Positions 34,913-44,725 of a stretch of DNA of 64,000 nucleotides are shown here, one piece after another; the stretch's first letter is position 1, and each line of letters begins with the position of its first letter. A program made the position numbers and the translations under genes. The stretch lies in NCBI GenBank assembly GCA_031308135.1, contig JAHLJT010008756.1, forward strand, positions 73,505,821-73,569,820. Direction: 5' to 3'. The DNA is from Acheta domesticus. Lineage: Eukaryota; Arthropoda; Insecta; Orthoptera; Gryllidae. The notes beneath the pieces were generated by a model. The model did no database searches, was not told the DNA's origin, and saw only the letters and a list, made by a program, of their open reading frames with translations.

Positions 34913-35466
34913 TTACTTTAGTCCTCTAGATTTAAAAACACTCTAGCTCTAGCTTAAAATAAATGGGAAGTTTTGCAGCAGAGAGAACAAGCACGTTCTC
35001 AAGGTCACTAATGTTGAGGCATCGAAATACATCGTTTTACATTCGGTGGTTGGGAGGGCTGAAAGTTTTTGTCGTCAGCGATTCTAAACCACCATCAATG
35101 ATTTTGGCCTCTGAAAATGGAACAATTAGATTTTCTTCACACATAGGCGTAATAATCTGATTTCTATCGCTGTTTTAAGCAAAAATATTATGTGTCACCT
35201 GTGTTGAGAATTATTATAACATTTCCTCAATATTCGCGTGCGTGCGTGCGAGCATAAATGCATGCATATGTCTATGTGCTGCTTTCCCGCAGACTCTCTT
35301 ACTCACGGAGAAAATATTTGTCGCCTCCCATGAAATTTGGATAAAGCACCGAGTGGCGATAAACACTAATAGCGTGGAAGTAAGAGGTATGCGAGAATGT
35401 CTTCCGCTTCGTGTGCGACGCGATCCGCCACAGGCTGCTGATTTAACAATGCGTGCTAACGGCGTC
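34913..35466. other. No recognised feature
   Basis: Mixed sequence with a GC-richer patch at about 35225-35470 immediately before the TTAA element; no supported gene. Confidence 0.45.
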
Positions 35467-35470
35467 TTAA

Positions 35471-35503
35471 GGGGAGGCATCTGTGAAATTTGATGAAATT
35501 TCT
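35471..35503 (+). repeat. Left terminal inverted repeat
   Basis: GGGGAGGCATCTGTGAAA followed by TTTGATGAAATTTCT. The first 18 bases match the right end perfectly. Confidence 0.9.
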
Positions 35504-36054
35504 TGAAAACTTCAATTTTTGGTTTTCATCGCCATAAATAAGATCGCACTTTATAGATTATTGTTGCCAAGTCAGATTCGTCTGGGGTGCATTTAAATAC
35601 CCGAAATTATGATTTAAATGCCCATGCGCGCTGTGTGCCACGCCCCCTCTCTGCGCATTAAGTGTTATTTTCCTAATATTAGTAGAATAATATTTGAATT
35701 TCCCGGTGTTTTTTTTTTGAAGGAACTTGTTGTGTGTTGTGTGGAATCCTTGAAGAACATCTGAATGCTGGAAATTAGTGCGGGAAACTTTATATTGTTA
35801 CAGTGAGTGTCATTCTTGAATAAAGTGTCCTGGTGTTATTCCTCCTTGTTTCGTAATTGTAGTATTCTTGTAGAAGGTTTATTAGCGTTTTGTGATTTTT
35901 ATTTTATTAACAGTTTTTAGTTTCCTTCAGTATTTACTCAATCTTTTCGCTACAAGTGTTAAATAATTTTTGGTGAAATAGTTATAGGTTAGGTCGTAGT
36001 TGTTTCAGTTTTTATAGGATAAAAGGGAGAAGAAATACCTAGTCATATAATAAT

Positions 36055-36420
36055 ATGAAAACTGTTCTATCTTCAGAAGTTGTAAAAATAATTCCTGTGT
36101 ACAGAAGATTTGATTTTGATGAAACATTAGAAAGCTGTACTAGGGAAATATCCAAAATGCTAATGAATCACTCCACGGTGTGTTTTGGTTCATTTGTCCA
36201 AAAGAAACATTTGTTTAAAAAAATGGATTATTGTATCACAGAAGTTATCTATGAGTTTAACATGGGATGCCAAATTACTCAAAATGTTAAAGATTCAATT
36301 ATAGGAAGTCCATCAAGTGAAACATCACAGAAAATAACTGTAAAGCGTGATCTATGTAGACTCAAATGCATTGTTGAAGCTAGTAAACCATTTGTGAAAT
36401 CTAGCAGGAAAAAAACTTAA
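36055..36420 (+). CDS. Hypothetical protein of the TTAA element (121 aa)
   Basis: I do not recognise this protein. It is the only substantial open frame inside the TTAA-flanked element. It starts at ATG 36055 after a long AT-rich leader and ends at TAA 36420; AATAAA follows at 36437-36442, as expected of a small transcription unit. The peptide is hydrophilic and mixed, with several Cys (for example CTREISKM, VCFGSF, DYCITEV, NMGCQITQ) and a basic C-terminus ending SSRKKT. No signal peptide or membrane segment is evident. There is no DDE transposase, THAP or chromodomain motif that I can see. It may be an accessory ORF, a truncated transposase exon, or chance. Codon third positions are AT-rich like the surroundings. 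Confidence 0.4.
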   Translation: MKTVLSSEVVKIIPVYRRFDFDETLESCTREISKMLMNHSTVCFGSFVQKKHLFKKMDYCITEVIYEFNMGCQITQNVKDSIIGSPSSETSQKITVKRDLCRLKCIVEASKPFVKSSRKKT

Positions 36421-37023
36421 ATTATCCAAAATTAGAAATAAACAATTCAAAAAGATAGCTCAAGTCCCCATTTAGGCTGCTTGTAGTTTTTAAGGTGATC
36501 CAGAGCCACAAAATTCATGTACATCTTTAAATTCATTTTTCCACGAATTAGTTTTTTTAGCAAATTACAGTATTTAAAATATCCCTTGCACAACAATTTT
36601 TCAAATATACTGTTAAAATTTTTACAGTAGCTTAGTATATTAATAAAGAATGAAAGTTGCTTTTTAGAGTGCCCAGATTGATTTAGTTTTACTTCTGTGT
36701 TGAAGTAAACATAGATGTAAGGGGAAAAAATCAGCATATTTGCTTTTCAAACATTCACAATTTTTTAAATAAAAAACTGTAAATATAATTTATGTAATAT
36801 AAGTAACTTTTCTTCTTACAGATATGAAGTTTGTGTGGTTAAAATATTAAAGTGATCTACAAATATTTGGACCAATTAGAGTGTTTTTTAACAAAAGTTG
36901 CAAAAATATAAAAAAAAACTTTTTTTTTAAAACTTTTTTATAAAATGCAAAATAACTTGGTAGAATTGTTACTATTAATGTGTTCATTATATGGTAAAAT
37001 TTTGAGATTGGAAAAAAAATTCC

Positions 37024-37056
37024 TTTCAGAAATTCTATTTTCACAGATGCCTCCCC
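37024..37056 (-). repeat. Right terminal inverted repeat
   Basis: Read on the minus strand: GGGGAGGCATCTGTGAAAAT then AGAATTTCT, matching the left end. Confidence 0.9.
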
Positions 37057-37060
37057 TTAA

Positions 37061-38019
37061 ATGGAAATTAGCCACTGTCCCACGAAATTGTCTACCACGA
37101 CAGCCAGGACAGTGCTGCGCCCTGTTGTTACGCTAAGTAGTAGTTTAAAGATATAATCTTTCGTTAGATGCATCGTTCACGGGTTTTTGGAGGAAGAGTT
37201 GACTATCTTGAGCGCGCCATATTCGAGATGCGTTCTCTTAGCTCTTAATTGATGCCAAGAAGAGATTATAAGAGTTTTATTTGAAGTTAGGCGCAAAATT
37301 TGAATGAATTTCGATGCATATGTTAACAAATGCCATTCACTTTTGAATCCCTCTATATAGAAAACATCTGAATATCTACTACAGTAAACTTTCACTGCCT
37401 AAAAATATAACGGTCCCGCAAGAAAATGACGGAAGATATAAGCGGTCATTTAATTTTGATTGTCACGATGCGGTATCCCATACTGCCAAGTTCAAAGTAA
37501 AGAAGTTTTCGACCTAGGTGATTTTTCCTGATAATATTAATACGTAAACATTTACCAAAATACGAATGTATATTTAGAAAAATTACGAACATTTTAATTT
37601 TTAATGGAAGGGTGTTCAAGAGACAAATAAAGTAAATATTTATTTTTAAAAGTTTCCTATTGAATGTTGTTCATTTTTTCCCTTAGATTTTCCATTTTTT
37701 AATTTATTTATTGCAATTCTATCGTGCTCCAAAGGTACTTTGTTTACCTTGTTTTTTTAGTTTCATTTCAGAATGTTCTATAAATATATGGAACAATTTA
37801 GTTCTAACAAGCAGATTTATATTATATATGAATTGTTCCGATCTATGTTCTTATCAATCATAAAAATATTTCGGATATGCGAAAAGCCCTCTAACGGGAG
37901 CTGTGATTTGCTTGTTTTCTACACCAGCCTCATAGTAGTATTACTTCTTTTAAACAGAATAATCCAACACTTCCGACTTCCCACTTGCCACGAAGCCAAA
38001 ACGTATAATTTCCTGTTCC
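37061..38019. other. No recognised feature
   Basis: AT-rich. The start of a 146-codon frame at 37773 is hydrophobic and then runs into the GC island; its composition changes abruptly, so I treat it as chance. Confidence 0.45.
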
Positions 38020-38340
38020 TGTTCATGTGCTCGGGCGCGCAGCCCGTAACTGCTGCGGTGGGCCGAAAGAAGTCGCTCGGCGCGGCGCGCTGCGGTGCGG
38101 CGGGGCGGGCGGAGAGGGGCGGGGCGACTCCGCCCACGCATTGTCCCAGGCGACTTGAGGAGGCGCGACCGCCAAGACGTCGCCGACTAATTGGTCCTAA
38201 TGGAGGCTGCTAAGAGCGCGCCGCTCAAAGGGCCAAAGGGCCCGAGGAGCGAAGGGCTTGGGGCGACGAGGTCTCGCGGTTGGAACCACGCCTGGAGCAG
38301 CAGTCTGAGGAGGGGGCACGGATGTGTTAGAAGGATACAG
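38020..38340. other. CpG-rich island
   Basis: Dense CpG (GGCGCGGCGCGCTGCGG) in a sharply bounded block. No TATA box or coding motif was found. It is a promoter-type island or a GC-rich repeat. Confidence 0.4.
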
Positions 38341-39829
38341 AGAATGGTGGTGAAGTTGATACGAAAGTGGTACCACCCTCGGGTTGTGGACGTGATATGA
38401 AAAATGCAGTAGAAAAGTAACCGTTTTCGATTGCACCGATGTTTAATTTATTTCCAATAACGCGGGAAAGTTTGTGCTGTTGTAGTTTGTTATTATATTA
38501 AGCTCATATTTAACTCCGTATTTTGATAAAAATAACTACAAATATATTTTCATATTTCGTATATTTTTAGTCCATGTTAATTCGTTTTCTGGTAATTATA
38601 CATCTCTCGTTGATATTTCAATCTTAACACCATCACCATACTTTAAGCTTCTATTATGAAACTCTCCTTTAATTAAGTATATTTGTATGCTTCCTAAAGA
38701 TTTGGTTCAATGGAAAGCCTATATTTTAGGAAATGGTCCCTTTCAAAATATTTAGGCGCATATGATCAATTTGAAAAGCTCCGGAACGTAGAAGTCGAGT
38801 CTTCATACTATTTTATATGTGCGCATCTCCAGGGTTTTACGTAAAAGGTTTAGTGTAATGTACTGGTAATGTACTAATTTACAGTATTTCCTGCTGGAAA
38901 TCTTTCGTATAATATTTTAATGTTATCACAAAAAAATATTGAAACAGTAGAAAACTTCTCAATCCATCGATATTACGCACATTATGTACCGTTCATTTTA
39001 ACAGGACAAAATTGCTCTTCAGATAAATATGACACTCCTATTAACTTTCTTTACAACTACATTATGCAGAAACCTAGAAAATTTACGTGTTGCACGCATT
39101 ATATAAAACAACTCTTAAGACATTATCCATTTAACCAACGAGCGTGACCGCACAGGTTACTCAATATCAACTGTATAAGGACATCTGTATCAGGGAAATG
39201 TAAAAGGGAAATACTGTATCATATGAAAATTCTCAGGAAAACAGCTCTGTATAATGTTGTGAAATTATTAAACGAATTCATACATGGCATTCACGAGCAA
39301 CGTTTCTAAATTAAAAATAATCCAGTCGTGGAGATCGCCAATATAATAACCAAATAAAAGTGACAAAATCAAAAGGTTATACCCAAATAGAACCAAACGT
39401 TATTACAATTGAAGACCTCGGGGCAATAACATGATCTGCCACAATACGCAAGTTTCGAGAAAAAGAAGAGTAAAGGTTTAGAATTTGCATTCTACACATT
39501 GGGATAAAGAACATTAATTTAAGAATGACACTGCCATCTTGCAGCGAATCTTTACAATAAAAATCCACATGTAGATACATCTATGGGGTATCGAAAAACG
39601 AAATGTGGAATAGCATGTTATTGACCCAAGGTCTTCAAATGATGAATTACGATCCCTGTGACAACTGCTCTTCTGAATGAATGTCTTTCTTGACTCGCCA
39701 TCCTCGCAAACAGAAACAAATACCTGATGTATGGAGGCGTTGTAGCCGTACCGATGCTGCCGGAGCTGGAGACTTCCGGTGATGTGGATGTGATGACACA
39801 CGGCACACAATACACCAGCTGAACGAATG
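38341..39829. other. No recognised feature
   Basis: AT-rich DNA with no supported frames or repeat ends. Confidence 0.5.
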
Positions 39830-40440
39830 CTTGTGTAGCGTCGCGAGGTAGCGCACCGCTGCGGCGGGCCGTTTCGGCGGGTCGCGCGGGAAGCCCAGTC
39901 TTAAGCCGGATGGGGGATGGGGATAGAACGCGGCGGCGACTCAACGGCACGCGCCGGGCAGGGAAATCCCGGCCCCAAAATAACTTGGACAACAGGGCGC
40001 GCGCGGGCGCGAGTCTAGGTGATGTCGGTTGCGCCCTGGAGAGGGCTGGCCAGCGAGCCGTATGACGCCCGCCGCTTGTAGAGTGGGTGCGAGCCGTGGG
40101 ATATTTAAGGCGGCGCCGACACGCGCCTCGCGGGATACGCAAGAGTGTCGAAAGACGGGTGGTATCTCCAGTGCTATCTTGCACGTGATCTTCAGGTGGA
40201 AGATCGGTTTTGGCGTCAGGCCATGTAACTTCTCTAGTTACGGGGACTCTATGTCCGACAGCTTCGCACTTCGCGTTGCTTTTTCCTGCTCTCGAGCAGA
40301 GGTACTGGGCTAGGCCTAGGGACGGTCGCGGGGTTTCGCGGCTAAGGGAATTGAAAGGTTACCGAGGGGTTAAATTTTGTATCATAAACTTTGCATTATA
40401 ATTGTAAATATATAACAGAAACAGTCGTCTGTGTTATTCT
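39830..40440 (+). other. CpG-rich island with TATA-like and A/T-rich 3' part (possible solo LTR)
   Basis: A GC-rich block (39830-40330) includes GGGATATTTAAGGCGGCG (TATA-like at 40101-40109) and grades into an AT-rich end with ATTGTAAATATATAACAG (about 40400). That order (GC-rich, TATA, then A/T-rich end) is LTR-like, but no second copy, TG...CA termini or target duplication could be shown. A 188-codon minus-strand frame (39618-40184) is arginine/proline-rich and compositionally driven. Confidence 0.3.
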
Positions 40441-40785
40441 TGTCTAGTACGTCAGACTTGGAGTCTCCGGACACGATGACCAGGCGTTATTCCGGAGCAG
40501 AGTAGAAATTTGCTACGATCCAAAATTGCCTGAACAAATACTCGGGTTTCGGGAAACTAAAGAACTGAAAATATTTTATAACTCTCCGAAAGTATAATTT
40601 CACCGATAAAAATATTTCTCGGTAGTCATATGATCTAAAAAGCAATGGACAATTTATTATTTTTTGGAGTACTTCATAAAAATGAAGGACGCTCTAACAA
40701 CGATCCTGTAACTCCTTTCAAAATGTTATGAAGAATTATAATAAACTTACATAAGACTGCTTGATGAAAATGATCACGAAGGAGG
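40441..40785. other. No recognised feature
   Basis: AT-rich; no supported frames. Confidence 0.5.
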
Positions 40786-40862
40786 CGGGGGAAAGCGAGG
40801 TGGAGGGGAGTGGCGGGTGAGGAGCGGAGTGGGGGAGGGGGAAGTGGAGCGGAGTGGAGAGA
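40786..40862 (+). repeat. G-rich purine tract
   Basis: About 75 bases almost free of C and low in T, with repeated GGAG and GGGGG runs such as GTGGGGGAGGGGG. Such tracts can form quadruplex or triplex DNA. The strand-reversed block at 8050-8110 is compositionally similar. Confidence 0.7.
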
Positions 40863-41180
40863 ATGATTTTACTTTAGTTATTATTACTTATTTAAAATCA
40901 ACTATTATTTTGTATAGAATTGTATATTATTGGTCAACGTAAGATTAAAAGGGAAGTTAAGATATTCTGCCACCAAATTTCCCACTGGTGGATCAAGGGG
41001 AGGGATCGGGGTCCCACATCCCCAAAAGGCTTAGAGTTTTCTTCTACTTTCCTTTATTTGGAAAAATTGATTTAAATATTCATTTATGTTCAAATTGAGT
41101 AATTATTTAAAGATTATTTAGTATCATATCTACAGTACACAAATAATATACAATATAATAATAAATATGTTTATTATTTG
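40863..41180. other. No recognised feature
   Basis: AT-rich with one GC-richer spot near 40990-41020. Confidence 0.5.
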
Positions 41181-41920
41181 ACAAGTAGTGATGCTACGAA
41201 ACGGCACAGACTTTCCTATAATAGTTTTCTATTTTCTTGGGTGTGGGCTAACTATTTGGAATTTGTCACTTACTCTTGACAGCTGTCATCTATTAATTTT
41301 TTTTTTACATTTTCTTAATGTTTCTGTCTAATAATGGTAGAATGGAAATATTAATTTTAGAAAATTAAAGAACACAAAAACCTCGTCGTAAGTGGCAATT
41401 TTCTTTTAAAAATTTGTAGCCGTTTTTAAGAAAATAGCGTTTCAGCTCTACTAAAAATGCAAAATCTGAAACTCTTTTCAACAGAAAATTTTCATTTCAC
41501 AAAAATCTTCATTTGAAGCACTTACTTTTACAAATACAATAATGTTTGCAAATTGCATGTAATGTGCATATTAAACATGTGAGAAATCTTTGACAAAAAT
41601 TACATTTTAGTAATTTTTGAAAAAACAAAAGAATAGAGCAACATGACCTTTATGTCATGTAATACGGACGGACGGATGTTTTGCTTTCAAATGTTTTTTT
41701 GGTATCAAAGACTTGCAAAACGGGGATTCTGGCTACATCACGTGTTAGGGAATTTTTTTCTTAATTTAGCAACTGGATTTATCCACTTTTTTGTTATCAT
41801 TGCCCGGGAACGAATTTTTTTCTACCAAAAATCCGCCGTTTATTCGCGCAGCATTACATACCTTTCCCTATACTACATATATTACTCCGTATATATGCAC
41901 GTATACGGGAAAGTAAAAAT
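41181..41920 (+). mobile_element. Hairpin-ended element, copy 8 (full length, about 740 bp)
   Basis: From ACAAGTAGTGATGCTACGAA to the terminal palindrome. All family blocks are in order: AACGGCACAGACTTTCC, the body shared with 1400-1640, GACGGACGGATGTTTTGC, TTAGCAACTGGATTTATCC, CGCGCAGCATTACATACC. It ends in a large palindrome between CCTTTCCCTATACTACATAT (41861) and CGTATACGGGAAAG (41914). It carries no transposase. It is the best reference copy for defining both ends. Confidence 0.8.
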
Positions 41921-42830
41921 GTACGATGCCCCTCTCCCCAAATGATCCGCTGCATCCGCCCCTGAAGTTTCCACACTTCATTCTCCAATAAATTGAATAA
42001 CAATTAATCGACAATGGGTTTACTCACACATGCTCGCCTCGCCTCTATATTTTCACGATTTTATTTCAAATTCAGTGCTTTGACAAGAGAACACCGCAAA
42101 TTTCTTAACGTGATTAGTATTTGTTTTACCTTTTCTGAGGTCACGTATCATTTAACAACAAATAAATATGTTGAATTATTCTCGCTAATACACCTAATGC
42201 GCTTACATTCTCCGAAAAAAAATGATGTGGTCTCCTAAAGGGCGAACGTACATAAGTGTGTAAATCATTTCACCTAAAACGACTTTTCAAAAAACCGCAA
42301 ACGTTGTACTTGGCGTCAACTCCAACGTCCATAGCCATAAATGCGAAGACGTAAGACAGGCAAAATAAATTCGTATAATCTCATTTTATTTTGTGAGTGT
42401 CTCGTGACTTCGTCTCTCAAATCAAATGCTAATTATTTTGTCGGAAGTCCCCTGGAGTTAAAAATGAAACAACTATGCAAGTACCCATTGTACCTATCCA
42501 TGTACTACTTTTAATTCTGTGTTGACTCATTAATGTTTTAAACCAGGATAGTGAGACTTCGGAAATGTATTTACGATGACGTTCAGTTTCTTACCAGCAA
42601 TCTAAGAAATGAATAAAGACATCGAAATAACTCGCACCAAGGTTGATATTGGGCAAATATGGCACCACGGTGAAGTACTTTCTGAATTTAAGATACAAAT
42701 GTGGAATGAAGCTGTAGGTAAGAATAAATATTTAATGTACAAAGTTCGTATATACACGAATAATAAATGGTGACAAAAACATAAAAAATGCATAATAAAG
42801 GCGTTGTAAATAAAGAGAACCTTTGATTGA
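41921..42830. other. No recognised feature
   Basis: AT-rich sequence up to a transposase-like frame; it may contain an element end I cannot define. Confidence 0.4.
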
Positions 42831-43560
42831 GTGATTATGGGTCATATAAAGAGTTTTGTTAAACGTATGTTTCATGGAAATACGTACACAAAGAAGAAAG
42901 AAAACGCTGTAAGTAGTAATAATGTAATAGAAAGCGCTACACAGGCGTCTGCCCTCACTTCGCCGAGTAACCCATTGGTCAAAGATGTATCTTCACCACC
43001 CAGTTCTTCGAGAAGGAAACTGTTTCCGTTTAAAGGAAAATCAAAATAATGTTAAGTGTTTGATGAAAGTGGAAGTAAAGAATTCGATCTGGTTGCCACA
43101 TTATTGATTTTTTATTATTGTCAAATGCTGACAGAGGCTTTCCCACTTGCAGGTTTTGTAGGGGAAGATGGTGTTTCGCTACTACGAATGTTAATTCATG
43201 TATTAGTTTGTCATGTACTCGTGTTTCAGTTTGTGAAAACTCCAAAAATGACCATAGTTTTCTGTGAAATCAGGAGTTTTAATTAAAACTTCTGTGAAAT
43301 CAGAACATGGACATGAAGTACACATTGAATTTGTTTAGAGTCTAAAATGTCTTGGGAAAGGTAATGAAGCTGGAAATACTTTGTGTGCAATAATGAATTT
43401 GTCAAAAAAACATCAATTTCAAACCATAAACAAAATTCTCCATGACACATTAAAATTCAGAGTAGAGAAGAGCATGCATGAAGCTTGTACGACTTTCTCC
43501 AGTGTAGAGACAGTGACCATGCTGAGCTAAACCTAGTCGTTGTGGTGCCTCAGTAATTGA
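42831..43560 (+). pseudogene. N-terminal remnant of a Mutator-like/Kolobok-type transposase
   Basis: A 72-codon frame starts MIMGHIKSFVKRMFHGNTYT and is rich in Ser/Lys with SSSRRKLFPF near its end. After a frameshift a second frame (from 43056) gives DESGSKEFDLVATLL. Later broken frames read SEHGHEVHIEFV, a stop, then LGKGNEAGNTLCAIMNLS and EKSMHEACTTF. This order (MGR-x-K-RFHGNxYTKKK start, a K-L-rich linker, then an LGxGxEAGxxLCAxMNLP-type helix and KSMxEA) is what I recall for arthropod transposases annotated as Mutator-like transposase domain proteins. The DGTWQKRG catalytic region is not found downstream. Assignment rests on memory of the family pattern, so confidence is moderate. Confidence 0.42.
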
Positions 43561-43719
43561 CAAACATCATAAGAAAGTCCCTAACGTATACCTGTGTGAT
43601 GAGTAGCTGATCGGATTCTAGAACGTTTATTCGTAATTGAAAATTGTAATGTATGTAAATCTTCGTATCGAAAGTGAGAACCAGAAGAATAATCGTCAAG
43701 CATAGGCAGAAGTCATCCA

Positions 43720-44110
43720 AGATGCAAAATTTCGGATGCGTTGCCCTTCTCGGACTAGCACGAGCACTAAAAACGCCACAATTGCTAGTCTGGTCTTATC
43801 TCGAACGCGCGCCCATGAAAAACACACAAGCCGCCTCCGAGTTCCGTGACGCCTCAAGAAGCAGCGAAGGCGAGATGAAAGCTGCCGCCGCATAGCTGGG
43901 CACGGAGCAGCTGAACGGATTCGGAGCCGCTGATCGCACGTCGCACGCGATGGACTTCAAGGAAGCAGACGCGGGGCGAACGACTTCGGAAGGCTGCGGC
44001 GTGCTCAGAACGTCAGGCGACAGTGCACGTCAAACAGCAAATACGCCGATTATTTATCAGAATATTTAAATAGATGACAGTAGTAATGGATGCGATGAAT
44101 AGTAGTTGTA
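43720..44110. other. GC-richer block grading into an A/T-rich end
   Basis: A CpG-richer stretch (43740-44040) with no coding motif is followed by TTCAATAAAGATGTCTG (AATAAA about 44125). This is compatible with an LTR-like or transcript-end region but unproven. Confidence 0.3.
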
Positions 44111-44624
44111 TTTTCAATATTTCAATAAAGATGTCTGAACTCTGCAACTGAATAATATTATTTTTGTCATTTGTACATATTTCTTTCAGTACATTTCACT
44201 GATGATTTTATTGCTATGTTTTAATGAACATTTTTTGTCCAAAAAATACAAATTTAAAGTATGAATTCCGCCAAAAACCAACAAGATCAGAATACTTTTC
44301 GCATGTATTTGTAAATCGAGTATCAAATTATATTTTTACAAAAATTTTATTCTCAGTCACATACAGCATGTAAATACAGAAAATCGTCTATCATTATGCA
44401 CGATATCCACGGTAATGCATGGTATGAAGTTTTTATGCGTCTCGAGTTTGGTTCTTGTAAAAACCCTTCAAGTATTTCACAAGTTCAGTTCTACGCAAAT
44501 TATAATGTGATGATGATAACGAAGCAAAGTAGCATGGTCTTTACAATTTTGAATATACGAACCTGACCCGAACAGTTGGTTTGCGGGAACACATTGGGTC
44601 ACCAGAGAAAAAGAATAATATTAT
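44111..44624. other. No recognised feature
   Basis: AT-rich DNA between a GC-rich block and a small tandem array. Confidence 0.5.
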
Positions 44625-44725
44625 GAAATATTAAAGAATAATATAGTATAGAATATTAAAGAATAATATAATATAGAATATTAAAGAATAATATAGTATA
44701 GAATATTAAAGAATAATATATTACA
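44625..44725 (+). repeat. 25 bp tandem array
   Basis: Four units of about 25 bp starting at 44625, 44651, 44676 and 44701, based on GAATATTAAAGAATAATATA followed by GTATA or ATATA. The first unit has one extra A. Confidence 0.9.

Larger units (their letters stand above)
35467..37060. mobile_element. TTAA-flanked DNA element with long terminal inverted repeats
   Basis: Left end TTAA (35467-35470) then GGGGAGGCATCTGTGAAA; right end is the exact reverse complement of those 18 bases followed by TTAA (37057-37060). Similarity continues a further 10-15 bases inward. The element between the TTAA copies is 1,586 bp. TTAA target duplications are characteristic of the piggyBac and Kolobok superfamilies; neither transposase is recognisable inside. 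It carries one notable open frame (36055-36420) with an AATAAA just after it. The matched ends suggest a relatively recent insertion compared with the rest of the window. Confidence 0.85.

Noticed and set aside
37773..38213. 146-codon frame with hydrophobic start
   Set aside because: The first half is AT-rich and the second half is island-type Ala/Arg-rich; this hybrid composition is typical of a chance frame crossing a boundary.
39618..40184. 188-codon minus-strand open frame in a GC-rich block
   Set aside because: CpG-rich composition depletes stops; the peptide is Arg/Pro/Ser-rich without recognisable motifs and changes character at the island edge.
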